A stretch of DNA of 10,475 nt from a bacterium SM23_31 (GTDB lineage Bacteria; SM23-31), in assembly GCA_001304035.1 (NCBI GenBank), contig LJUD01000074.1:1-10475 (forward strand), in the 5' to 3' direction. Shown piece after piece: positions 1-7,040 of the stretch (position 1 is its first letter; the number at the start of each line of letters is the position of its first letter). The position numbers and the translations under genes are program-made. Below the pieces are notes generated by a model. That model had not been told where the DNA came from. It worked only from the letters and a program-made list of their open reading frames with translations, and did not search any database.

Positions 1-1
1 T

Positions 2-751
2 TTTGCTATCGAGCAAATGAAAGAGATTTTAAACCGGTATGACAGCTCAGACGCCACTCAGATAAAACAGGAATTTCTCGCTGAAGCAGACCGGTTGTAT
101 CACGAAGATGCAGATTTATGCAGAAGAATTGGAGAATTCGGGGCAGAACTTATTAAGGATGGCGCCAGCGTAATAACGCATTGCAATACGGGCATGCTGG
201 TAACAGCCGGAATAGGTACCGCCCTCGGCGTGATTTTTACCGCTGTCGCTCAGGGAAAAAAGATTCACGTTTATGCCGATGAGACACGCCCGTTATTGCA
301 GGGGGCACGGCTTACTACCTGGGAGTGCATGAATCGCGGCGTTCCCGTTACGCTTATATGCGACGGCGCGGCAGCAGATGTTTTACGAAGGGGAAAAGCG
401 AATTGCGGTATCGTTGGCGCAGACCGTATTGCGGCAAACGGTGATGTTGCCAATAAAATCGGCACATATTCCCTTGCCGTTAACTGCAGGGCTCATAATG
501 TCCCTTTTTATGTAGCGGCGCCTTATTCCACGTTTGATTTTTCTATTAATTCCGGCGATGAAATACCCATTGAAGAACGAAGCTCGGCAGAAGTAACGAA
601 ACCGTTTGGCGTAATAATCGCCCCGGAAGGGATTCCGGTTTTTAATCCTGCTTTTGATTTGACGCCGGCAGAATTTGTGACCGCATTTATTACCGATGCC
701 GGTATATTCAGACCGCCTTACGGGAAATGGGAGAATTTAAAAACACCTTAG
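2..751 (+). CDS. mtnA: S-methyl-5-thioribose-1-phosphate isomerase, 5'-truncated by window edge
   Basis: Converts 5-methylthioribose-1-phosphate to 5-methylthioribulose-1-phosphate in the cytosolic methionine salvage pathway. The frame is open to the left edge, and the five codons before the ATG at 17 read FAIEQ, which fits the family's interior, so that ATG is internal and not the start. Counting from it, the catalytic cysteine lies in THCNTG (C56) and the catalytic aspartate in GADRIAANGD (D136). Their spacing of 80 equals that of C160 and D240 in the Bacillus enzyme, so roughly 100 N-terminal residues lie outside the window. NKIGTY and the C-terminal FNPAFDLTPAEFVTAFITD segment are also typical of the family. 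The relatives eIF2B-alpha and ribose-1,5-bisphosphate isomerase share the fold, but the Cys motif context favours MtnA. No convincing terminator follows it. Confidence 0.92.
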   Translation, partial: FAIEQMKEILNRYDSSDATQIKQEFLAEADRLYHEDADLCRRIGEFGAELIKDGASVITHCNTGMLVTAGIGTALGVIFTAVAQGKKIHVYADETRPLLQGARLTTWECMNRGVPVTLICDGAAADVLRRGKANCGIVGADRIAANGDVANKIGTYSLAVNCRAHNVPFYVAAPYSTFDFSINSGDEIPIEERSSAEVTKPFGVIIAPEGIPVFNPAFDLTPAEFVTAFITDAGIFRPPYGKWENLKTP

Positions 752-815
752 TATACGGATTTTTATAACAAAAATGAATTTAAATAAAAAATTCGGGAAT
801 ATTATCGTAGTTTAA

Positions 816-824
816 TGGTATAAT
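816..824 (+). promoter_or_regulatory. candidate extended -10 promoter element for the TPR gene
   Basis: TGGTATAAT matches the extended -10 pattern TGnTATAAT exactly, in the gap between mtnA and the TPR gene. No good -35 box sits 16-18 bases upstream, which extended -10 promoters can tolerate. Transcription would begin near 831 and leave a leader of about 180 bases. The surroundings are very A+T-rich, so a chance match is quite possible, and the sigma factor preference of this organism is unknown. Confidence 0.33.
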
Positions 825-832
825 AAGTAGGG

Positions 833-899
833 ACAGTTAAAAAAGCGAAATTTTTAAAAAATACTATATAAAATTGTAAAATTGTTTTAACTTAACTGT
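833..899. repeat. 8-bp inverted repeat in the TPR-gene leader
   Basis: ACAGTTAA at 833-840 is perfectly complementary to TTAACTGT at 892-899, with 51 A+T-rich bases between. It starts about where a transcript from the -10 element at 819-824 would begin. It could be the base of a leader RNA stem or an operator-like pair. The arms are short and A+T-rich, so chance cannot be excluded. Confidence 0.3.
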
Positions 900-997
900 T
901 GCTTATTAAAAAGTTTTTTAGTATGTTAAAACTTTATAAAAATGCAACTATGTTTTAGTAAATTTCTCAATAAATAAGAATAAAATAATATTCGTTG

Positions 998-1010
998 AAC
1001 CTGGGAGGTT
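998..1010 (+). promoter_or_regulatory. ribosome binding site inside a small hairpin
   Basis: AACCT (998-1002), loop GGG, AGGTT (1006-1010) form a perfect 5-bp hairpin. The Shine-Dalgarno core GGGAGG (1003-1008) lies partly in its loop and partly in its 3' arm, 5 bases before the ATG at 1014. The strong Shine-Dalgarno supports that start. The hairpin could partly mask it, but it is short and only modestly stable, so a regulatory role is an inference. Confidence 0.4.
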
Positions 1011-1013
1011 GTA

Positions 1014-2267
1014 ATGGAACGTTTTAAAATTTTGGGTATTCTGGTAATTATTGCAGGCATAGTATTCGTTCAGTGCGAGACGTACCAATTGACGTCAGCG
1101 AAACTCTACCATTTGAAGCAAGAGTTTGACAAGGAAAAAGAGGCGTTGCTCCTGGCTATTGAAATGCACCCGGATAATTATGAGGCACATTTTATGCTCG
1201 GTCAGATTTACAAGAATGAAAGAGACTATGTAAAAATGATGGAACATTTCAATGAAAGCCTTAAATATTCAAATAAGAAAAGGGGCGAAATAGATAGAGA
1301 TAAAAGAGTGACATATAACAATTTATATAATGAAGGTACAAGAGCTTTAAGTATGGCTCAGAGTTCGGAGGATCCGGAACTTAGAAAAACCTCATTTGAA
1401 GAAACAATCAAACAGATGGAAACAGCCCTTATTATTTCAAAAGATTTAAATGCAATCGAAGCTATTGGAGTCGCATACCGCGGCTTAGAACAAGAGGATG
1501 AGGCTGAAAAATATTTTAAACAAGTTTTAGCAATAAATCCAAAAAGTAGAAATACTCTTATGCAAATGGGTAATATGAAGTTTATTCAGGCAACTATGCT
1601 TGAATCTGAATTAGCGGCGGAACAGGATTCGATAAAGAAGTCGGAACTGGAAGAAAAATCGAAGGCACTTTTTGCAGAAACAAACAATTATTATTCAGAG
1701 CTTGTTACATATTATCCGGAAGAATTAAAAGACGCAATTGCGGAATTAGCTTTAAGCTATGAAAAGTTAGGGCAGTATGACGAAGCTCTCAAGTTATATG
1801 AAGAGGCACTTAAAGATGATCCGGAAAATAACGGCCTCATAATTCAATTGGGAGTTACAAAATATAAAATGGGAGATGTGGATGGTGCATTAGAGGATTT
1901 TAAGAAAGCGCTGCAAAAAGACCCGGATAATCTTAGCCTTAATAAAACTATTGCTATTTCTCTTTGGGAAAAAGCTTTTACTGAAAAAATAAACAAGGGC
2001 GAAATGCTGTCGATAGAAGAGGCTGCTACTACTTTGCCGTATATGGAAAAGGTTGTTGAGTTAGATGATAATGATTTTGATATGTGGAATGGCATAGCTA
2101 TTATAAATGCTCAACTTGCGCAGAAGGAAGTTACCGGTGCGGGTGATAAAATGCGGGCAGCTTTTAATATATTTATGTTATTTGGCGAGGTAGCTGCTGG
2201 AACTGATGGTGCAGAAGAAAAATTGGAAGAAGCTAAGGCACAATGGAAAGAGTTGGTAAAGAAATAA
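1014..2267 (+). CDS. exported or membrane-anchored TPR-repeat protein, function unknown
   Basis: A 417-residue protein with an N-terminal hydrophobic segment (residues about 6-19, after E2-R3-F4-K5) and then Cys21. It may be a lipoprotein, but the residue before the Cys is Gln (FVQC), which is a poor lipobox, so a plain signal peptide or membrane anchor is also possible. The rest is helical and rich in Glu and Lys, with tetratricopeptide repeats. The clearest are near residues 32-90, 142-180, 242-273 and 276-309, with the usual pattern of A-x-x-LG-x-Y and a final DP at the turn (KDDPEN, QKDPDN). TPR arrays mediate protein-protein contacts, and no catalytic motif is visible. A strong Shine-Dalgarno (GGGAGG) precedes the ATG. 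An intrinsic terminator follows, and together with the upstream gap this points to a single-gene unit. It is probably a periplasmic scaffold, but the partner is not evident. Confidence 0.9.
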   Translation: MERFKILGILVIIAGIVFVQCETYQLTSAKLYHLKQEFDKEKEALLLAIEMHPDNYEAHFMLGQIYKNERDYVKMMEHFNESLKYSNKKRGEIDRDKRVTYNNLYNEGTRALSMAQSSEDPELRKTSFEETIKQMETALIISKDLNAIEAIGVAYRGLEQEDEAEKYFKQVLAINPKSRNTLMQMGNMKFIQATMLESELAAEQDSIKKSELEEKSKALFAETNNYYSELVTYYPEELKDAIAELALSYEKLGQYDEALKLYEEALKDDPENNGLIIQLGVTKYKMGDVDGALEDFKKALQKDPDNLSLNKTIAISLWEKAFTEKINKGEMLSIEEAATTLPYMEKVVELDDNDFDMWNGIAIINAQLAQKEVTGAGDKMRAAFNIFMLFGEVAAGTDGAEEKLEEAKAQWKELVKK

Positions 2268-2330
2268 TAAAGCAAGAGAATTAAATTGTTCAATCCCCGA
2301 TTTTCCGAAGGGAAAAAACTGAAAAATCCT

Positions 2331-2368
2331 TTAAAAAAAGGGGCAATGTTTATTGCCCCTTTTTTTAA
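2331..2368 (+). terminator. intrinsic terminator after the TPR gene
   Basis: GGGGCAAT (2340-2347), loop GTTT, ATTGCCCC (2352-2359) form a perfect 8-bp G+C-rich stem followed by seven T (2360-2366). The seven A before the stem extend the pairing to about 17 bp, so the element would also work on the opposite strand. It lies 64 bases after the TPR stop codon. A smaller hairpin, TTTTCC-GAAG-GGAAAA (2301-2316), precedes it. Confidence 0.93.
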
Positions 2369-2540
2369 TAAACAGATTTAAGAAGGTACTATATTATAAT
2401 ATCCGGTCATAACTAATTAATAATCCCGAATGTTAGGTTTTATTTTTCTTGTACATGATGGATTTTTTTTATATATTTTAGTTTTGAAAAAATTTATAAC
2501 CTGAATAATTCATAAATTCTTGTATCAAAGGAGTGGCAAC

Positions 2541-2556
2541 CCCAAACTCGTTTGGG
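2541..2556. repeat. short palindrome, possibly a remnant of an interspersed repeat
   Basis: CCCAAA-CTCG-TTTGGG is a perfect 6-bp stem with a 4-base loop, preceded by GGAGTGGCAAC. It stands out as G+C-rich in an A+T-rich gap. From memory, similar palindromes built on CCCAAAC/GTTTGGG are scattered through intergenic regions of many environmental bacteria, so this may be a decayed copy. It is not followed by a T-run, so it is not a typical terminator. Confidence 0.4.
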
Positions 2557-2623
2557 AGTATTTACAACAAAACTTCTAATAAAATCAAATTTACGAATTA
2601 TCCAGAATAACAATGGAATTGTA

Positions 2624-3562
2624 ATGTTGATTAAGCCCCCGCGGCTGTATTCCGGAGATACTATCGGAATTATTGCACCGGGCAGTCCTGTGAAGAAAAC
2701 ACGGCTTCGGCGGGGTGTCGATTACCTTAAGAGAATTGGATACCGCATAAAGCTCGGAGAAAATATATATAAGCAGAACGGATATCTTGCCGGAAATGAT
2801 ACCGCGAGAGTGAATGATTTGCATTCTTTATTTTGTAACTCTGAAGTAAAAGCAATTATTCTGGCAAGAGGCGGTTACGGCGCACTTAGACTTTTAAATT
2901 TGATTAATTATAAATATATCAGAGAGAATCCTAAAATATTAATCGGATATTCGGACGCTACGGCACTGCAGTTTGCAATTCTTCAAAAGGCAGAGCTTGT
3001 TACTTTTTCAGGTCCTATGGCAGCAGCCGACTTCGGTTCAGCTGCCGTAAATAGAGATGCTGTTACGCATCTCTTCGCAGTTTTAAATAAGGATAACAGT
3101 GCAAAATATTTATATAATTACAATTCAGCGCAGTTGGAAGTATTACATCCGGGAAAGGCACATGGTCCTCTTATTTGTGGATGTCTTTCAGTAATTATCA
3201 GTTGTATCGGTACACAATATTGCCCCGATTTTGATGGCGCTATTCTTGTTTTGGAAGATATTGGCGAAGAACCGTATAAACTTGACCGGGCAATAACTAC
3301 GCTGAGGCATCACGGGATATTTGATAAAATAAATGGGTTGGTGCTCGGCAAGTTCGTTAATTGTCGGTCTTCGAAAAAGAGAGATAAACATATAACAATC
3401 GAAGAAATCCTTCTGCCGGTTGTAAAGGAGTATAATATACCGGCACTGATGAATCTCTCTTACGGTCATATTCCGGAAAAAATTACGCTTCCGGCAGGTG
3501 TCATGGCAGTTTTTGATACTGCAGATAAAAAATTTATGTTAATGGAAGATGCGGTAAATTAA
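2624..3562 (+). CDS. ldcA: LD-carboxypeptidase (peptidase family S66)
   Basis: Removes the terminal D-alanine from murein tetrapeptides in the cytosol during peptidoglycan recycling. All three S66 catalytic residues are visible: nucleophile Ser110 in IGYSDATAL, Glu211 in LVLEDIGEEPYKLDRA and His282 in GHIPEKITLPAG. Their spacing resembles Ser115/Glu217/His285 of the Pseudomonas enzyme. The N-terminal GDTIGIIAPGSPV and the loop ARGGYGALRLL are family hallmarks. I chose the ATG at 2624 (312 residues, the usual length) because the family's conserved part begins with LIKPPRLYSGD. An upstream in-frame TTG at 2552 would add 24 atypical residues encoded over the palindrome. The immunity-type S66 protein MccF is an alternative, but the wall-gene neighbourhood favours LdcA. 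purN begins directly after its stop codon. Confidence 0.9.
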   Translation: MLIKPPRLYSGDTIGIIAPGSPVKKTRLRRGVDYLKRIGYRIKLGENIYKQNGYLAGNDTARVNDLHSLFCNSEVKAIILARGGYGALRLLNLINYKYIRENPKILIGYSDATALQFAILQKAELVTFSGPMAAADFGSAAVNRDAVTHLFAVLNKDNSAKYLYNYNSAQLEVLHPGKAHGPLICGCLSVIISCIGTQYCPDFDGAILVLEDIGEEPYKLDRAITTLRHHGIFDKINGLVLGKFVNCRSSKKRDKHITIEEILLPVVKEYNIPALMNLSYGHIPEKITLPAGVMAVFDTADKKFMLMEDAVN

Positions 3563-4228
3563 TTGGTACGAGGGCAACAGCAGAAAAATCCACCTCTCCG
3601 GCTTGCCGTTTTTGCTTCCGGAACGGGTTCTAATTTTCGGGCAATAGTTGATTCTATTGAAGATGGAAAGTTAAATGCGGTTGTAGTCGGATTAATTTCG
3701 AATAATCCTGATGCCGGTGCAATAGTATTTGCAGAATCAAAACAAATCCCGTGCGAAATAGTTAATAAAAAACGGTACCCGGACGAAAGCGAGCATGACG
3801 CAAAGATATTAAATATTCTCGAACAATGGAAGACGAATTTTATCATACTTGCCGGTTATATGAAAATGATAAATCCTCTTATTGTAGAAAAATACAAAAA
3901 CCGGATATTAAATATACACCCGGCATTACTGCCGTCTTTTGGCGGTAAAGGCATGTATGGTCTTCATGTCCACGAAGCCGTAATCGAATATGGAGTGAAA
4001 TTTTCAGGTGTTACCGTGCACATTGTGAATAATGAGTATGATGCAGGACCGGTCGTTCTCCAGCGTGTTGTACCGGTGCTTGATGACGACACTCCTCAAT
4101 CCTTGCAGCAGCGGATTCTTAAAGAAGAACATATAATTTATACTGAAGCCATACAACTTTTTGCAGAAAATCGAATAACTGTATCAGGACGACGTGTATT
4201 CGTGCAGAGGGATCATGCCAAGAATTAA
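3563..4228 (+). CDS. purN: phosphoribosylglycinamide formyltransferase (GART)
   Basis: Transfers a formyl group from 10-formyltetrahydrofolate to GAR, the third step of IMP synthesis. FASGTGSNFRAI (residues about 17-28) is the phosphoribosyl-binding loop. NIHP gives Asn117 and His119, and DAGP gives Asp160, matching the N106/H108/D144 catalytic set of the E. coli enzyme. Between His and Asp there are five more residues than in E. coli because of a glycine-rich FGGKGMYG loop, which I associate with Bacteroidota-type PurN. At 221 residues it is close to family length. The only usable in-frame start is the TTG at 3563, directly after the ldcA TAA and in the same frame. No ATG or GTG lies between that stop and the conserved loop, and the Shine-Dalgarno is weak (GGAAG at 3544-3548). 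Translation probably depends on ribosomes finishing ldcA. Confidence 0.93.
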   Translation: MVRGQQQKNPPLRLAVFASGTGSNFRAIVDSIEDGKLNAVVVGLISNNPDAGAIVFAESKQIPCEIVNKKRYPDESEHDAKILNILEQWKTNFIILAGYMKMINPLIVEKYKNRILNIHPALLPSFGGKGMYGLHVHEAVIEYGVKFSGVTVHIVNNEYDAGPVVLQRVVPVLDDDTPQSLQQRILKEEHIIYTEAIQLFAENRITVSGRRVFVQRDHAKN

Positions 4229-5765
4229 AACTGCTCTCGTTAGTGTTTATGATAAAAACGGATTAGCAAATTTCGCTCAGCGATTATCTAACCTCGGTAT
4301 TAAGCTGATAAGCACAGGCGGCACATCTGCCTTACTTAAAAACCACAATATCCCCCATCATCAGGTAGAGGACTTAACAAACTTTCCTGAGCTGTTGGAA
4401 GGCAGGATTAAAACACTCCACCCTCATATTTTCATGGGGATATTAGCCCTTAGAGAAAAAAAAGAGCATCTGAAGACACTGTCGGAACACGGTTTACCCG
4501 CTATTGATATGGTTGTAGTTAATTTGTATCCCTTTGCAGATACTATAAGTAAATCGGACGTAAAACTAACGGAAGCGCTTGAACAAATTGATATAGGCGG
4601 TGTATCATTGTTACGGGCAGCTGCCAAAAATTATAAAGATGTTGTAACAGTCACCGCGCCGGATAAATACGATGCCGTTATAAAAACGCTTGTTGAAAAT
4701 GATTGTACGGTTCCCGAAGAGTTATCTTTAAAATTCGCATCAGAAGTGTTTTCCCTGACATCAACCTATGATTGGTACATAAGCAGGTACTTATCGGATT
4801 TAACGGAAGATACGGAGTATTTTCCTGAAAAAATTGATGCACTTTTTGAGAGGGTGCAGGTACTGAGATATGGTGAAAATCCGCACCAGAAGGCTGCGTT
4901 TTATCATCGTCCCCATGAGCACCTGCCTTATCGTCAGCTGAGCGGTAAAGAATTATCCTATAATAACCTGATAGATACCGATACAGCCATTGCGATTCCG
5001 TATGAATATGAAATGCCGACAGTTGCCATTATTAAACATGCAAATCCCTGCGGGGTTGGAAGTGATGAACAGTTGGAAAAAGCATTTGATAAGGCATTGG
5101 CAACCGATCCGGTTTCCGCATTCGGAGGAATCATAGGGTGTAATCGTACTCTTGATGTCCAAACCGCTGAAAAAATATCTCAAATGTTTGTAGAAGTTGT
5201 TATTGCTCCCGATTTCGAGCCGGAAGCTTATAAAATTATTTCCCGGAAAAAGAATTTGCGGATATTAAAAGCTGATAAATCGTTGCAAACCGGAATACAA
5301 TTACCGGAGATTAAGACAATTTCCGGCGGCATTCTTATCCAGGACAAGGATACAATAAACTTTAGTCGCAATGACTTTAAGGTTGTAACAAGCAAGCACC
5401 CTGCGGAGCTTGAATGGGAGGCATTATTATTTGGATGGAGACTTATAAAATATGTCAAGTCAAATGCCATAGTTTTCTGTGCACCCGGCCGTACACTCGG
5501 AATAGGAGCCGGTCAGCCTTCAAGGATTGATGCCTCTGCATTTGCGATTCAAAAAGCACAAAATGGAAACTTGAATTTGAAAGGCTCTGTTGTAGTCTCC
5601 GACGCATTTTTCCCCTTTCGGGATAATATTGATATTGCGCATAAAGCAGGTGCACGCGCTGTTATCCAGCCCGGCGGTTCAATACGTGATGATGAGGTAA
5701 TTGCGGCTGCGGAAGAACATAATATGGCAATGGTATTTACAGGTGTCAGGCATTTTAGACATTGA
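4215..5765 (+). CDS. purH: bifunctional AICAR formyltransferase / IMP cyclohydrolase
   Basis: Catalyses the last two steps of IMP synthesis. The N-terminal cyclohydrolase domain (MGS-like fold, about residues 1-190) shows SVYDKNG, ISTGGTSALL, VEDLTNFPELLEGR-KTLHP and IDIGGVSLLRAAAKN. The C-terminal formyltransferase domain shows LRYGENPHQKA, the catalytic Lys274-His275 pair in IKHANPCG, DPVSAFGG, IGAGQPSRIDA, SDAFFPFRD and the terminal TGVRHFRH. Length is 516 residues, full size for the family. I chose the ATG at 4215 over an in-frame GTG at 4194 because AGAGGG (4206-4211) sits just before it and homologues begin close to the ALVSVYDK motif. The start overlaps the end of purN by 14 bases in another frame, which suggests translational coupling. 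No intrinsic terminator follows: a T-run just after the stop lacks a stem. Confidence 0.96.
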   Translation: MPRIKTALVSVYDKNGLANFAQRLSNLGIKLISTGGTSALLKNHNIPHHQVEDLTNFPELLEGRIKTLHPHIFMGILALREKKEHLKTLSEHGLPAIDMVVVNLYPFADTISKSDVKLTEALEQIDIGGVSLLRAAAKNYKDVVTVTAPDKYDAVIKTLVENDCTVPEELSLKFASEVFSLTSTYDWYISRYLSDLTEDTEYFPEKIDALFERVQVLRYGENPHQKAAFYHRPHEHLPYRQLSGKELSYNNLIDTDTAIAIPYEYEMPTVAIIKHANPCGVGSDEQLEKAFDKALATDPVSAFGGIIGCNRTLDVQTAEKISQMFVEVVIAPDFEPEAYKIISRKKNLRILKADKSLQTGIQLPEIKTISGGILIQDKDTINFSRNDFKVVTSKHPAELEWEALLFGWRLIKYVKSNAIVFCAPGRTLGIGAGQPSRIDASAFAIQKAQNGNLNLKGSVVVSDAFFPFRDNIDIAHKAGARAVIQPGGSIRDDEVIAAAEEHNMAMVFTGVRHFRH

Positions 5766-5825
5766 TTTTTTTACTTTAATACTATTAACTGTAAAAACTA
5801 TAACTGAAATAATAAAATTAAAAGA

Positions 5826-5964
5826 TTAAACGCAAAAAACGAAGAGGATACACAAAGTCCGCAGAGATATTATTATTTATAGATTTGGATTCTAAATGTT
5901 ATTTTTTCATTTAGTATTTATATTCTTTGTGAACTCTGCTTTTTCTCTGCGTCCCTGCGGTTAA
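5826..5964. repeat. degenerate long inverted repeat filling the purH-mreB gap
   Basis: The left arm (about 5826-5866) and right arm (about 5922-5964) are imperfect reverse complements. At the outer ends TTAAACGCA (5826-5834) faces TGCGGTTAA (5956-5964) with one mismatch, and further in both arms carry degenerate CGCAGAG and CACAAAG words in slightly different order. The A+T-rich centre holds a perfect 7-bp hairpin, CTAAATG (5892-5898) with CATTTAG (5908-5914). From memory, intergenic repeats of CGCAGAG/CTTTGCG type are common and multi-copy in environmental bacterial genomes. I infer a decayed copy of such a non-autonomous palindromic element. The right arm ends 14 bases before the mreB start, so the element forms most of the mreB leader. 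Confidence 0.7.
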
Positions 5965-5978
5965 AAAAAGGGGAAAAA

Positions 5979-7010
5979 ATGAGACTGGGATCATTAAGCA
6001 GTTTTTTCTCGAATGATATAGCAATCGATTTGGGCACTGCTAACACATTAATTTATGTAAAAGGCAAAGGTATAATTGTAAATGAACCTTCGATTGTAGC
6101 CTTGAATAAACACACCAGGAAAATGGTTGCAATTGGACACGAGGCAAAAAAGATGCTTGGGAGGACTCCGAGCGAAATTGAGATAATTCGACCGATGAAA
6201 GATGGAGTAATTGCGGATTTTGAAGTAGTTGAGGATATGCTCAGGGAGTTTATTAAAAAGGTTCATGTAAACCGGTTTATTCATCCGAGGATGATAATTT
6301 CCGTACCCTCGAGTATTACCGAAGTTGAGAAGCGCGCTGTGCGTGATTCGGCAGAACATGCGGGTGCGGGTGAAGTGCTCCTGATAGCTGAACCCATGGC
6401 GGCTGCAATAGGTGTCGGTTTGGAGATTCACCAGCCAATTGGAAATATGGTAATTGATATCGGTGGAGGAACGACGGAGATTGCAGTTATCGCATTGTCC
6501 GGGATCGTCTGCGAAACCGCTGTTCGGATTGGCGGTGATGAAATGAGCCAGGTTCTTTTACAATTTTTTAAACGTAATTATAACATGCTTATCGGTGAAA
6601 AATCAGCAGAAGAAATAAAATGCACTTTGGGGTCTGCTGTTCCGCTTGAAGAAGAGAAAACACTGCCGGTAAAAGGGCGGGATTTAGTTGCCGGCGTACC
6701 AAAAACCACCGAGGTAAGTTCTGTAGAAATAAGGGAGGCGCTCACCGAACCCATAAATGCCATTGTTGATGCGGTAAGACTATCATTGGAAAAAACTCCC
6801 CCTGAATTAGCTTCGGATATTCTGGATAGAGGTATTATTCTTACCGGCGGCGGCAGCCTTCTTTTGGGATTGGACGAACGATTACGGGAAGAAACAAATC
6901 TGCCGATTAACGTAGCAGAGGACCCGCTGACATGTGTAGTTCGAGGCACCGGAAAAGTCCTTGACGACATCGAATTCTATGAAAAAGTCCTGATGAAAAG
7001 CCGCCGATAG
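5979..7010 (+). CDS. mreB: rod shape-determining protein MreB (bacterial actin)
   Basis: ATP-dependent actin-like filament protein on the inner face of the membrane that directs lateral wall synthesis. The actin-fold signatures occur in order: phosphate-1 loop IDLGTANTLIYVKGKG (from about residue 16), IISVPSSITEVEKRA, the AEPMAAAIGVGL segment, phosphate-2 loop DIGGGTTE (160-167) and the adenosine-binding TGGGSLL (289-295). The N-terminus before DIAIDLGT (SLSSFFSND) fits the membrane-binding tip found in many MreBs. Length of 343 residues is normal. The ATG has GGGG (5970-5973) five bases upstream, just outside the inverted repeat. mreC follows after 30 bases. Mbl-type paralogues are an alternative name, but the place at the head of mreC-mreD-mrdA-rodA supports MreB. 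Confidence 0.97.
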   Translation: MRLGSLSSFFSNDIAIDLGTANTLIYVKGKGIIVNEPSIVALNKHTRKMVAIGHEAKKMLGRTPSEIEIIRPMKDGVIADFEVVEDMLREFIKKVHVNRFIHPRMIISVPSSITEVEKRAVRDSAEHAGAGEVLLIAEPMAAAIGVGLEIHQPIGNMVIDIGGGTTEIAVIALSGIVCETAVRIGGDEMSQVLLQFFKRNYNMLIGEKSAEEIKCTLGSAVPLEEEKTLPVKGRDLVAGVPKTTEVSSVEIREALTEPINAIVDAVRLSLEKTPPELASDILDRGIILTGGGSLLLGLDERLREETNLPINVAEDPLTCVVRGTGKVLDDIEFYEKVLMKSRR

Positions 7011-7040
7011 GTCAATTTACGACCAAAGGATGGGTAATCC

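Larger units (their letters stand above)
2268..2623. other. 356-base non-coding gap between the TPR gene and ldcA
   Basis: Holds the intrinsic terminator at 2331-2368, a lone TATAAT at 2395-2400 without a credible -35 box, a TTGAAA at 2484-2489 without a good -10 at normal spacing, and the palindrome at 2541-2556. A promoter for the ldcA-purN-purH run should lie here because the terminator isolates it from upstream genes, but I cannot place it firmly. I see no gene and no RNA gene in this stretch. Confidence 0.6.

Noticed and set aside
752..800. Terminator after mtnA
   Set aside because: Only an A+T-only pairing (ATTTTT with AAAAAT) is present, with no G+C stem.
2533..2610. GTG-started 25-codon frame before ldcA as a leader peptide
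   Set aside because: The AGGAG overlaps the GTG with no spacing, the peptide has no regulatory codon run, and it overlaps the palindrome.
2552..2623. TTG-started N-terminal extension of LdcA
   Set aside because: The added residues are unlike the family, the codons overlap the palindrome, and the ATG at 2624 gives the standard start and length.
4194..4214. GTG start for PurH seven codons upstream
   Set aside because: The ATG at 4215 has a well-placed Shine-Dalgarno and fits the usual N-terminus.
5761..5772. T-run after purH as an intrinsic terminator
   Set aside because: Seven T follow the stop region, but only a 4-bp stem can form before them, too weak to call.
5915..5932. Bacteroidota-type -7 box (TAnnTTTG) before mreB
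   Set aside because: TATTCTTTG has one base too many between TA and TTTG, and there is no matching upstream box. The match also lies in the degenerate repeat.
6048..6431. Open frame of 127 codons on the - strand inside mreB
   Set aside because: It lies wholly opposite the strongly conserved mreB frame and its translation shows no recognisable motif or domain. The same holds for the other - strand frames in the window, such as 6578-6970 and 9291-9695.
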